Assembly: GCA_003184365.1 (NCBI GenBank)
Contig: NKYR01000005.1
Span: 372,001-436,000, forward strand
Length of the DNA: 64,000 bases
Source: Evernia prunastri
Taxonomy: Eukaryota; Ascomycota; Lecanoromycetes; Lecanorales; Parmeliaceae
Direction of reading: 5' to 3'
The notes under the pieces were generated by a model that had not been told where the DNA came from, did no database searches, and saw nothing but the letters and a program-made list of their open reading frames with translations. Position numbers and translations under genes: made by a program. The number at the start of each line of letters is the position of its first letter. Position 1 is the first letter of the stretch. Shown piece after piece: positions 35,161-44,155 of this stretch.

Positions 35161-36042
35161 TGCACTTGTCACCGGCGCCGTTAGGCCCCTAGAGGCAAAT
35201 TGTATACGGCATATTAGAGCGCAAACTAATATACCGATGTTCTTGCTGTATAAGTCTCTCTTTCCAGGGTGCTTTCATCCTGGAGAAGGTGTTTGAGTTA
35301 TGTACGCTAAAACACGGATTTTATCCGTCCATAAGCACCTACTTTACGGTTCAACCCTCTTCCCCCCCTCTACCCAATTTTCGCCTCACGTTATACCCAA
35401 AGACAAACTTTCACAACTTGACAGCCCTTCGTAGAATTTCACAAACCTTGGTACTCACTTCTGGAAGCCGAGGAGCCCACGATCACATGTGCCAACGCTC
35501 GAGTGAACAGCATCACTTTTTCTTACCCAAGTCTGTACCCTCCCAGCATCCGCGGCAGCACCAGCAGAGTAAAGAGGGCTCACTGGTCGCCTGTATCCGC
35601 GTTGCCGGCTAGGAAGTGTAGAAGCTGGTATTGAGCGAGGGAGGCAGTGATGGCGTTAGCACTGGAGCGCTCTTCTTCGAAGACGGAGCTAAGGGGTGGT
35701 TCCCTTTTTTTTGCCTCCACGGTTCGCACCTACTCGCTTGTGGTGTTGACGCTGTAGTAGATCAATAAGCGGTGTTGGTGCAGACGGGTTCTTTGAAAAA
35801 AGCAGAGTGTTTGGAACCTTGCGCTGCTTTGGAGGCCCTTGACGCAACAAAAGATACGGCGCGAACGACGGGAGGCTTTTGAGTATTCATCGAATCTGGT
35901 AGATCGAGGGATCATCTTTGGTCATCATTGTTGAATCGACCTGATATATACATACGTTCTTTCCCTTCATGCAGGACCCCATGCTATGCATCCAAAAACG
36001 TCGCTGTCGGTGTAACCTGCCTGCTTCTCCATGCTTCAAATA
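35161..36042. other. Intergenic 3' regions of MET2 and the ErdH candidate
   Basis: Convergent 3' ends. The ORF at 35289-35612 has no motif. Nothing else recognised. Confidence 0.5.
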
Positions 36043-37164
36043 TTATGAGTCGAACAATGCATCCTTGAGAATAGTACATGCCTCCGTGTAATGCAAAGTA
36101 GCTTCTGGATCTACACTGAAGGGGTACGGGCTTTTGTCGAACCCATGTCGCTTTTCCTTAATAATCACAAGATGAACTTTTTTCCCAACTCCTTTCAACC
36201 TATCAGCAAAGACCTTGCCTTCTTGTAATAGCATGTCCCATTCGCACAGATACATAGCTATTTGCTCAGGGACGGCAGCTGCGAGGTCTGCGTCGGTTGC
36301 TGCGGCCGGGGAGGCATAGGGAGACATTCTGTTCTCGATTTCCGGAAGGTAGGATTCGTCAAAGAGGGATGTGAGGATTGGTGGTAATGTCTTCTCAGGC
36401 CGCACACATGCCGCTCGTCGTTCGTCTCGGGTGAGTCGATTGTCTAGACTGGGATACCAGGCTATGATAGACACGACCTCTGGTAGCGGCGGATCAGGTA
36501 GTGCTTGATTCGTACCGCTGGGTAGGGATGCTTCCATGAATTTTGACTGAATTTCGTTTCGGATGGATTGGATATGTGTTTGAAGGCGAAGAGGCATCGT
36601 GAATGCCAAGTTGCCCCCGGCTGAAAAGCCTGTCAAAGCGATCTTTTGCGGGTTGAGACCGAGTTCGTCGGCATTTGCTGCTAGATGAAGCAAAGCTTCG
36701 ACGCCGTCTTCTACCGCTGTGGGAAAGGGGTTTTCCGGCGCCAGTCGGTATTCCACGCTGACGAACACGGCATCTACATCTTTTACCACCATGGTCGCCC
36801 ATCGACCATCATCCTTTGCCGTCCCCAGTGTGAAACCCCCTCCATGCATATTAACCACCATCGGGTATTTCCTTCCTCGCTGGATTTGACTCTGATAGTC
36901 ATCTGGTACGTAAAAGGCGAGGTCGAGGGTTGCAGCCTGCCCGCTGACAACCGTGGTGGGGAACCTGCGGAGGAAGGAGGGTTGCTTTGGTGATGGGGGT
37001 GGCAGACCATGGAGATACAGGCCAATTTGTTCGAGAAATCGCCAGACGTTTGCTTGAGCCGAGAGCCACCATCGAGGATGTGGCTTCCGCTGGTGATTTG
37101 CCGGTATGGGGATAACCGTGCAAGGGTCGCCATCTGAGGAGACGGGGCGGATCTGGGTCGACAT
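36043..37164 (-). CDS. erdH: Alpha/beta hydrolase, HSL family; candidate ergosteryl-aspartate hydrolase ErdH
   Basis: A single exon of 373 residues from ATG 37164. Hormone-sensitive-lipase family marks are all present: oxyanion motif HGGG in 'VNMHGGGFTLG', nucleophile Ser in 'LTGFSAGGNLAF', Asp in 'YLCEWDMLLQEG' and His in 'KEKRHGFDKSP'; 'VSVEYRLAPENPFPTAVEDG' is a classic family segment. There is no signal peptide, so it is probably intracellular. It lies head to head with the AspRS-DUF2156 (ErdS) gene with 392 bp between start codons. ErdH, the known enzyme that removes aspartate from ergosteryl-aspartate, is a hydrolase of this kind, so ErdH is my preferred reading; it rests on family plus position. 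A general esterase is the alternative. Confidence 0.72.
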   Translation of the reverse strand: MSTQIRPVSSDGDPCTVIPIPANHQRKPHPRWWLSAQANVWRFLEQIGLYLHGLPPPSPKQPSFLRRFPTTVVSGQAATLDLAFYVPDDYQSQIQRGRKYPMVVNMHGGGFTLGTAKDDGRWATMVVKDVDAVFVSVEYRLAPENPFPTAVEDGVEALLHLAANADELGLNPQKIALTGFSAGGNLAFTMPLRLQTHIQSIRNEIQSKFMEASLPSGTNQALPDPPLPEVVSIIAWYPSLDNRLTRDERRAACVRPEKTLPPILTSLFDESYLPEIENRMSPYASPAAATDADLAAAVPEQIAMYLCEWDMLLQEGKVFADRLKGVGKKVHLVIIKEKRHGFDKSPYPFSVDPEATLHYTEACTILKDALFDS

Positions 37165-37556
37165 AAGGAGGAAGACTGGGCCGGGCTGAGGCTACCTAGG
37201 TGACGGTGACGAGCCCTGATCTTTGGAGGGTTTGAGCTCGGCGGATGAGGGCACTCAAGGCAGAGTTGTTGACTGCATCAATGCTGTATGTATGGGTGAA
37301 TTGGTTGACCGAGCTGACTTGGAGGCCGAGCTCATCGTAACGAGTCATTTGATTTGCGAACAGCACCTACCTTGCCTTACCTCAGGAAAGCGACGTCACC
37401 CTTCCTCAGTCTTCCGCTTCCGAAGTTAGGTAATTGGCATGGCATTCCACTTTCCGATGAATCCGCTGACTGTCAATTTTGAGGAAGTCGCCTGTTTACT
37501 TAAAGAGCCCTCCTTCCCCCCAAATATTCAATCTGCGTACCTTCAAAGCTCTCACT
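37165..37556. promoter_or_regulatory. Shared divergent promoter of erdH candidate and erdS
   Basis: The 392 bp between the two start codons contain a CRE-like core CGACGTCA at 37391-37398 and TACCTTGCCTTACC-type repeats just upstream. A shared promoter would couple synthesis and removal of the sterol conjugate. The binding-site reading is by eye only. Confidence 0.45.
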
Positions 37557-40400
37557 ATGCCGTTGCTCACTGAGGCCATATCGAAGATCAAGCACGCCGG
37601 GAGGAAGAGCAGCCAGGATCCCTTGGGGCTAGACGGGCAGCCCAAGACTAACGGTACGAATACGAATGGCTTCGCCAAAAACGGTGCCAGCAGCGAAATC
37701 CTCAACGAAGAAGGCCAACCTCTAAGCAAGAACCAAGCAAGAAAAATCGCCCACAGAAGCGACAAGCGCCAGCACAATGTCGATCTCGAGAAACAGAAGG
37801 AGGACGCTACACAGCACAGAAGAGAGGAAGACGAAAAGGCACAGCAGCAGGAGCCTGAGGGAATTCGACATCGGTATGGCGAATGGCCTCTGGTCCAGTC
37901 AAAGGACCGCAGACGTGAGCAACGGTTCCAGCTCAAGAATGTGTCCGTCGAGAACATTGGTCAGGAAATTACCTTCCGATGCCGCATTCATACCGTTCGC
38001 AAAATGAGCGCCAAGCTAGCCTTTGTTGTGTTCCGGCAACAACTGGGAACTGTACAAGGGGTCATACACCAGGAAGAAGGCAGTGTTTCACAGCACATGG
38101 TGCAATGGATAGAGCGTATTCCGACAGGCTCGATCATCGTGGTCAAGGGCCAGATCAAGAAACCTGATCAGCCGGTCACCGGCACCACTAAGCACGACGT
38201 TGAGATCGCAATCCACGAACTCCATGTGGTATCCAGGCGTCCGCAAGCAGTACCCTTCACAGTTTACGAAGATGAGGTTTCTAAGGAGAAGGAATTGGAC
38301 GACGAGGCTGCTACTGGAAGCAACATCACAGACCGCGCCAGGCTCTCTCATCGCATACTCGATCTACGCACATCGACATCAAAGGGTATTTTTCGCATCA
38401 ATTCCGGAGTCTGCAATCTCTTCCGCTCCTACCTTGATTCTCAAGGATTCATGGAGATACACACCCCCAAACTACAAGGGGGCGCCACGGAATCCGGTTC
38501 TAGTGTTTTCCAACTCGACTACTTTGGACGACCAGCATTCCTTGCCCAGAGTCCTCAATTGGCAAAGCAAATGTGTATTGCTGCAGATTTCGAGAAAGTC
38601 TACGAAATAGGACCGGTCTTTCGCGCAGAGAATAGCAATACCCATAGACATTTGACAGAGTACACGGGGCTAGATGTTGAGATGGCAATTGAGGAGCACT
38701 ACCATGAGGCTCTAGAAGTGATCGATGCAATGTTGAAGCACATCTTTAAGGGTATCTACGAGCGCTATCGCGACGAGCTTCAGGCGGTCAAGAGACATTT
38801 TCCGCACGAGGATTTGGTGTGGCTGGATGAGACCCCAAGAATACCTTTCAAAGAGGGGGTTCAAATGCTTATAGATTCCGGCTGGACCGATGAGAGTGGC
38901 AATCCTCCTTCGCCTTTGGAAGACCTACATACGAGGGACGAGATTCGGCTTGGCGAGCTCGTAAAGGAGAAGTATCATACAGACTACTACATACTTGACA
39001 AATTCCCAGTGTCTGCAAGGCCTTTCTACACTATGCCTGATCCCGAAGACTCGAAGGTTACAAATTCGTTCGATCTGTTCTTGCGCGGTCAAGAGATTCT
39101 CACCGGCGGTCAGCGTATACATGATGCGCAGATGTTGGAGGAGCAGATAAAGGCGCAAGGTGTAGATCCTTCAAGCATGGAGGATTATATGGACGGCTTC
39201 CGATACGCTGCACCGCCACATGCAGGCGCAGGCATAGGACTCGAGAGAATCGTCATGCTTATGCTTCAGCTTGGCAATATACGCTTTGCATCCCTCTTTC
39301 ACCGAGATCCCAAGAGTCTCCCAGCCAAACCTCAGGTGCCCCAACTCCGTCATCCTAAAGATAGTACTCTCGATCCACCTTGGGAAGGGTCAACGTGCCA
39401 AGACATGAGTAAAATGCAACCCCTTGAAAATCTCATTGCCAATTACGGAGACGCGTCGAACACTTCTTGGACGGAGGACCGTAATCGGATTTGGCGCCAC
39501 GGGGAGACAGGTGCTGCCGTCGCATGGGTCCCTGTTCATGGGCACGCCATACTACCGGGCAACCCATTATGTGATGAGAGCCAGTACACCAAGGTAGCAA
39601 GCGCTTTTTTAAACTGGCTCAAGAAAGAACACTCTCACCTGAAACCCATCTGGGTGCTCGTGGGCCCTGAATTCGAGCAGGTCTTGGGCTCGAAGTTTGG
39701 TTGGAAGACTTTTACATGCGCGGCTGAAGCGCGTGTTGACGCTACCAAAAATGTTGCCTCACATGATCACGACGTTGCCAGAAAGATCCGCCACGCACAG
39801 AGAGAGGGTATAACGATCAAGGAGTTCGAGGAAGGGGAGGAAGTTCCCGAAGACCTCAGGTCTCGAACCGATGAGCGCATTCAAGACTGGTTGGCGGGTC
39901 GCAAAGGAAAGCAAGTCCACATCTCCGACATCACCCCGTGGCGCGACATGATGCACCGACGGTATTTTTTCGCTCAGGACAAAGAAGGCAAGGTTCAATC
40001 TCTCGTTGTCTTGGCGCAACTGTCTTCCAAGCACGGCTATCAGGTCAAGTTCAGTTTGGATTTTCCTGGGGCGCCCTCTGGCACCATCGAGCATGCGATT
40101 CTACATGCCATCCAAGTGGCCAAGGACTCCGGTACCACTGACTTGACATTTGGAGGGGCCGCTTCGTCGGAGCTGCATGCTTCGCAGCACATGTCTGGGA
40201 TGAGGGTGAAGATGCTTCAGCGCACGTACAAGACGATTGCGAAAGAATTCAAGCTGACGCAGAAGAGCGATTTCCGACAAAAGTTGGGTGGGGAGGAGGA
40301 CCCCATCTATGTGTGCTATCCACCACATGGTCTGGGCCTGAGCGGAGGTCGGGCTGTCGTAGGCTTTTTTGAGGAAGGTCATGAAGATGATGATGGTTGA
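37557..40400 (+). CDS. erdS: Ergosteryl-3beta-O-L-aspartate synthase: AspRS fused to DUF2156 transferase
   Basis: A single exon of 947 residues from ATG 37557. Residues about 50-110 are a Lys/Gln-rich extension. An anticodon-binding OB fold follows ('VENIGQEITFRCRIHTVRKM'), then the class II AspRS core: 'GFMEIHTPKLQGGATESGSS', 'AQSPQLAKQMCIAADFEKVY', 'GPVFRAENSNTHRHLTEYTG' (motif 2) and 'GAGIGLERIVMLML' (motif 3). After 'RDPKSLPAKPQ' and a linker, the DUF2156 (GNAT-like aminoacyl-tRNA transferase) domain runs from 'GETGAAVAWVPVHGHAILPG' through 'HDVARKIRHAQREGITIKEF' to 'DMMHRRYFFAQDKEGKVQSL' and 'SSKHGYQVKFSLDFPGAPSG'. This fusion defines ErdS, which makes Asp-tRNA and moves Asp to the 3-OH of ergosterol in membranes of higher fungi. 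All class II motifs look intact, so the synthetase half should still charge tRNA. A separate cytosolic AspRS is expected elsewhere. Confidence 0.93.
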   Translation: MPLLTEAISKIKHAGRKSSQDPLGLDGQPKTNGTNTNGFAKNGASSEILNEEGQPLSKNQARKIAHRSDKRQHNVDLEKQKEDATQHRREEDEKAQQQEPEGIRHRYGEWPLVQSKDRRREQRFQLKNVSVENIGQEITFRCRIHTVRKMSAKLAFVVFRQQLGTVQGVIHQEEGSVSQHMVQWIERIPTGSIIVVKGQIKKPDQPVTGTTKHDVEIAIHELHVVSRRPQAVPFTVYEDEVSKEKELDDEAATGSNITDRARLSHRILDLRTSTSKGIFRINSGVCNLFRSYLDSQGFMEIHTPKLQGGATESGSSVFQLDYFGRPAFLAQSPQLAKQMCIAADFEKVYEIGPVFRAENSNTHRHLTEYTGLDVEMAIEEHYHEALEVIDAMLKHIFKGIYERYRDELQAVKRHFPHEDLVWLDETPRIPFKEGVQMLIDSGWTDESGNPPSPLEDLHTRDEIRLGELVKEKYHTDYYILDKFPVSARPFYTMPDPEDSKVTNSFDLFLRGQEILTGGQRIHDAQMLEEQIKAQGVDPSSMEDYMDGFRYAAPPHAGAGIGLERIVMLMLQLGNIRFASLFHRDPKSLPAKPQVPQLRHPKDSTLDPPWEGSTCQDMSKMQPLENLIANYGDASNTSWTEDRNRIWRHGETGAAVAWVPVHGHAILPGNPLCDESQYTKVASAFLNWLKKEHSHLKPIWVLVGPEFEQVLGSKFGWKTFTCAAEARVDATKNVASHDHDVARKIRHAQREGITIKEFEEGEEVPEDLRSRTDERIQDWLAGRKGKQVHISDITPWRDMMHRRYFFAQDKEGKVQSLVVLAQLSSKHGYQVKFSLDFPGAPSGTIEHAILHAIQVAKDSGTTDLTFGGAASSELHASQHMSGMRVKMLQRTYKTIAKEFKLTQKSDFRQKLGGEEDPIYVCYPPHGLGLSGGRAVVGFFEEGHEDDDG

Positions 40401-41577
40401 GCAGGATGAATGCTCAGTCGGCATGGTTGCTTCTCTTTTCTTCTTTTTCTCTCTTCTTTTTCCATTTGGCGCTTGGAGATACCATTACAGCAAGCTTTTC
40501 CTAGCGAGCGTTGACATTTCTTTAAGTATCACAGATTCACCATGACCTTTCATAGACTCATTCCTCCACATTACCTAAGCGCCAGGATCAATGCGTATGA
40601 TTCCTTTGTGTGTGATGGTGGATGTGCACAGGCTCAGGTTCGAGGCTCAAACACAATGATACCCCTTTTTTCTTTTTTTTCTTTTCTGTTTCTTTGTTTC
40701 TAATCTGAGAGGAGGGCGGTGTGATTGGAGGATGTGGATTGTGGGGCCTTCGGGATCGGGGCGGTCTCAGCCTTTTGCGAGCGCTTAATTGGTCTGCTAA
40801 TCTCCGGGCTACAGCGGCCAGCATCCAACCATTCGTCCAGCGGATATTCCCCACCATACAAAACATTGATATACTAATCTACTTGTCTACTGAATATATC
40901 GATATATCGATATGGATCATATGATGCACTTTTGCAAGATGTTTCATCTTTGATCGATTCGTTGATTTATCAATTTTATCAATGTGAAGCAAATTGGAAT
41001 TACTATCACCACTGCACCACTACTCGGCATGGGAAGCTGCAGGAGTGGTGCAAATAATGCAGGTGCCACTTCCTCTTCTCCCTCCTTTCACCATCCTTCC
41101 TTCACTCCATTTCACTCCACTTCACTTCGCCTTGCTCTAGACCTGCTTCTATTCTTCCTTCACTCATTCATTCAATCATTCTTTTTTGATCTTTTCTTTG
41201 TCAATAACACTTTCATTCAAATACCACTTTCATCCACTCATTCGCTTCCCTTTCAAACTGCAAGCCACACTTTTACCACGAACAATCATTCCATTGTGAA
41301 CACCACTCTTTCACTCACTCCGCCTCGCGCCACCACGCCGTCCACGCTCCTTTTCACACCTAGACACCCACAGCTGCGCTGCGCAATATCTCTTGTCAAC
41401 TTTCCCACCACACTCATTCACATCAGAGGTCAGTGCCTACAATCACTGTTGAACGCGGCGACTCGCATATCGCATCACAGATCCCACTGCACACTCTCCT
41501 TTGACTCTACCGCCACTCAAATCAAAGCCCCAACTTTCGTGAGCTTACCCCACTCGATACCGAGTATCGAAGCCATC
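40401..41577. other. Intergenic and GH128 5' leader
   Basis: The leader before 41578 stays open in the GH128 frame back to 40984, but it is pyrimidine-rich with CATTC repeats (about 41080-41230) and reads as a low-complexity leader, not protein. A T/C-rich tract occurs at about 40660-40700. Confidence 0.5.
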
Positions 41578-42675
41578 ATGCATCTATCTCTTTCAACCTT
41601 GGCCCTGGTGGCCTTCTCCCTCGAGGCTGTCTCTGCTCATCCCGCGCATTGGCTCCTCCATCGCAAACACAGGCGCGACGACTATGCGGGTGTGAACTGG
41701 AACGACCCTTCTCTCTACAAGAATGTGGATTGGAGTACAGTCAATTACGGTAGTCCCTCTCCCACGCCTGCCCCTGCTCCAGCTCCCGCACCTGCTCCTG
41801 CTCCCGCCCCTTCTCCAGCGCCCGCCGCCGCTCCGACTCCCGCGCCGGCTGCGCCAGCTGTCGAGACCTCGCCCTCCCCGTCCCCTGCCGCCAATCAAGG
41901 ATCAACAACCAGTAATAGCGGCACCACCAGCTCTGGAAAGCGCGGTCTTGCCTACAACCCTAGCTCGGGAGATCTCAGCATCTGGTCAGGCTACTCTCAG
42001 TTATCTTGGGGTTATAACTGGGCCGACACGCCTCAAGGCCTTCCTTCCAAATTCCAATACGTCCCCACCCTGTGGGGCCTTGCCTCCGTCCACTCAGGCA
42101 ACTGGGATTCGGCCGTCAAAGCCGCAACCTCAGGCTCCGGGACCAACTACCTCATGTCGTTCAACGAACCCGACAATCCGGGCCAGGCGAACATGGACGT
42201 CGGCTCCGCCGTCTCGGGCTTCAACCAGTACATGAAACCCTACGCCAGCGACAACGTGCTGCTCGGTTCCCCGAGCGTGACCAACGGCGCCGGTCCCAAC
42301 AGCGCCGGCATCCCTCAGGGACTCGACTGGCTTTCCCCCTTCCTGCAACAATGCACGGGCTGCCCCATCTCCTTCGTCCCCATCCACTGGTACGGCTGCC
42401 AGAACGGCTGCTCGGTCTCCGCCGACGTCAGCGACTTCCAATCTCACGTCCAAGCAGCCATCGAGGCAGCGGTCAACCCGGCGACGGGGCAGAAGGTGCC
42501 GGTGTGGGTCACGGAGTTCCAATCATTCACTGATCCGGAGACCTTCCTGGGTGAGATATTGCCGTGGTTGGATGGCGAGAGCGGGGTGGAGAGGTATGCT
42601 TATTTCATGGCTTCGGATGGCATTTTGGTGAGTGGGGGGAGTGTGAACGCCGTGGGGAACAAGTATGCTTCTTGA
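41578..42675 (+). CDS. Secreted GH128-type endo-beta-1,3-glucanase
   Basis: A single exon of 365 residues from ATG 41578, chosen because a clear signal peptide follows ('LSTLALVAFSLEAVSAHP', cleavage near residue 21). 'HRKHRRDD' looks like a Kex2 propeptide site. Residues about 63-100 are a Pro/Ala linker (PAPAPA repeats), then a Ser/Thr linker. The catalytic domain starts 'KRGLAYNPS' and has 'YLMSFNEPDNPGQANMD' (acid/base Glu), 'FVPIHWYGCQ' and 'PVWVTEFQSF' (nucleophile Glu), the GH128 (glycosyl hydrolase catalytic core, Asl1-like) pattern. The likely role is cell-wall beta-1,3-glucan cleavage outside the cell, either own-wall remodelling or mycoparasitic. The order, linker before catalytic domain, suggests the N-terminal part anchors or spaces the enzyme. 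Confidence 0.88.
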   Translation: MHLSLSTLALVAFSLEAVSAHPAHWLLHRKHRRDDYAGVNWNDPSLYKNVDWSTVNYGSPSPTPAPAPAPAPAPAPAPSPAPAAAPTPAPAAPAVETSPSPSPAANQGSTTSNSGTTSSGKRGLAYNPSSGDLSIWSGYSQLSWGYNWADTPQGLPSKFQYVPTLWGLASVHSGNWDSAVKAATSGSGTNYLMSFNEPDNPGQANMDVGSAVSGFNQYMKPYASDNVLLGSPSVTNGAGPNSAGIPQGLDWLSPFLQQCTGCPISFVPIHWYGCQNGCSVSADVSDFQSHVQAAIEAAVNPATGQKVPVWVTEFQSFTDPETFLGEILPWLDGESGVERYAYFMASDGILVSGGSVNAVGNKYAS

Positions 42676-43200
42676 GGTGTAAGTTTGGGGCTGCGGTTGG
42701 AGGTGGTGAAAGGGGGGAAACCATGTAGGGAAGTGACTGCTGGGCAGTTTTGGTGGTGATGTTTTTCACTTCTCTTCCTTCGGTGATGGGGTTCTTTATA
42801 GGGGGAGGGGAGGTTCCTACTGGGAGACATATGCATACATCTTCTTGTACATAGGATTCTTTTTCTTCCCGAAGATTAAAGGATGTTGTTTCGGATGGAA
42901 TACACATGCGTTTTTCACATTCGTTTTCACATGCGTTTTTCACGTGAGAGGCTGTTATACTGTCGAGGTGCTGTTAAGGTGTTAAGGTGCTCTTTGGTAT
43001 TATCCTATACATGACTGCGAGCTTGATTGCCGTCGTTATCTCGTCGCTGGGAGATAGAGAAGGTTGGGGGGGTTTTCTGGGACTTCTCCGGGGGGCTGCC
43101 GGAAGGGGGGGAGTTGGTTCGTAGATGGTGCGTAGATCGATTCGTGCTGATGTCATAGGTCCAGGGGTCTTATCTGGGTGAGAAGTCCTTGTCCTTGGGG
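42676..43200. other. Intergenic downstream of GH128
   Basis: G-rich 3' region containing GTTAAGGTGCT-type short repeats near 42970-42990 and CACATGCGTTTTTCAC repeated twice at about 42905-42945. No gene seen. Confidence 0.45.
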
Positions 43201-43690
43201 GAGTTTCTGATTGGGGTTGTGTGATGGGGGGGTTTGATGGCTGATGGGGTGTCTGATGGGGGGTTTGATGGGGGGTTGTGATGGGGTTTGATGGGGGGGG
43301 GGGGGGGTTGATGGGCTTGATAGAAACGGCGCCATGGATAGCTTCGTGCTGGTGTTATAGGTCTAGGTTTGGTTGTATTGGGACTAACTTGTTCTTTGGG
43401 GATCCTGATGGGGGGATGGATGGGGGGTTTGATGGGAGATGGGGGGTTTTGTGATGAGGGTTGATGGGGGGTTTTGTGATGGGGATATGGTGGTGATGTG
43501 ATGGGGTTTGATGGGGGGTTGATGGGGATATGGTGGTGATGTGATGGGGGTTGATGGGGTTTGATGGGGTTTGATGGGGGGTTGATGGGGATATGGTGGT
43601 GATGTGATGGGGTTTGATGGGGTTTGATGGGGATGTGATGGGGGGTTGATGAGGGGTTTGATGAGGTTTGATGGGATTTGATGGCGTTGT
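43201..43690. repeat. G-rich degenerate tandem repeats (GATGGGGxTTT)
   Basis: About 490 bp built from GATGGGG, GATGGGGTTT and GATGGGGATATGGTGGTGAT units, with an uninterrupted run of 15 G at 43293-43307. Longer-order units repeat at about 43500-43620. Nearly all G lies on the plus strand. Confidence 0.9.
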
Positions 43691-43739
43691 GAATAAAGCC
43701 AGCAGCTTTCCTTTTGAGTGTCGGTGCGACTTTCTCTCT

Positions 43740-43978
43740 CTGTGCTCTGCTCTGCTCTGCTCTGCTCTGCTCTGCTCTCTGCTCTCTGTTCTCTGCTCCC
43801 TGCTCCCTGCTCCCTGCTTCCTGCTCCCTGCTCTGTGCTCTGTGCTCTGTGCTCTGTGCTCTGTGCTCTGTGACTCCTGCTCTCTGCTCTCTGCTCTCTG
43901 CTCTGCTCTGTGCTCTTTGCCCTCTTTTATATCCTCTATTCTCTGCCCTCTGCCCTCTACTCTCTACTATCTGCTTCG
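43740..43978. repeat. Pyrimidine microsatellite (CTCTG, CTCCCTG, CTCTGTG)
   Basis: A tract of CTCTG pentamers, then CTCCCTG heptamers, then CTCTGTG heptamers, then mixed CTCTG units. Successive blocks of related units suggest stepwise slippage and mutation. The plus strand is almost all C/T/G with few A. Confidence 0.92.
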
Positions 43979-43999
43979 GCTCTTTGGGGATTTTTGAAA

Positions 44000-44155
44000 A
44001 AGGAGGGCTTTAGATAGGAGGGTGTTCAACAGGATGGGTGGAAGATAGATTTGAGGAGGAGGGTTTTGAAGAGGTGGGGTTTGAAGAGGATGGTTTTGAG
44101 GAGCAGGGTTTTGAGGAAGAGGGTTTTGAAGACGAGGGTTTGAAGACGAGATAGC
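44000..44155. repeat. Purine-rich repeats (GAGGAxGGGTTTT)
   Basis: Imperfect units of about 15-21 bp such as GAGGAGGGTTTTGAAGAGG repeated several times. The antisense ORF over it is Pro/Gln-rich low complexity and is not taken as a gene. Confidence 0.85.

Noticed and set aside
40984..41577. N-terminal extension of the GH128 ORF
   Set aside because: Low-complexity Ser/Thr/Phe/Leu stretch from a pyrimidine-rich leader; the ATG at 41578 begins a clear signal peptide.
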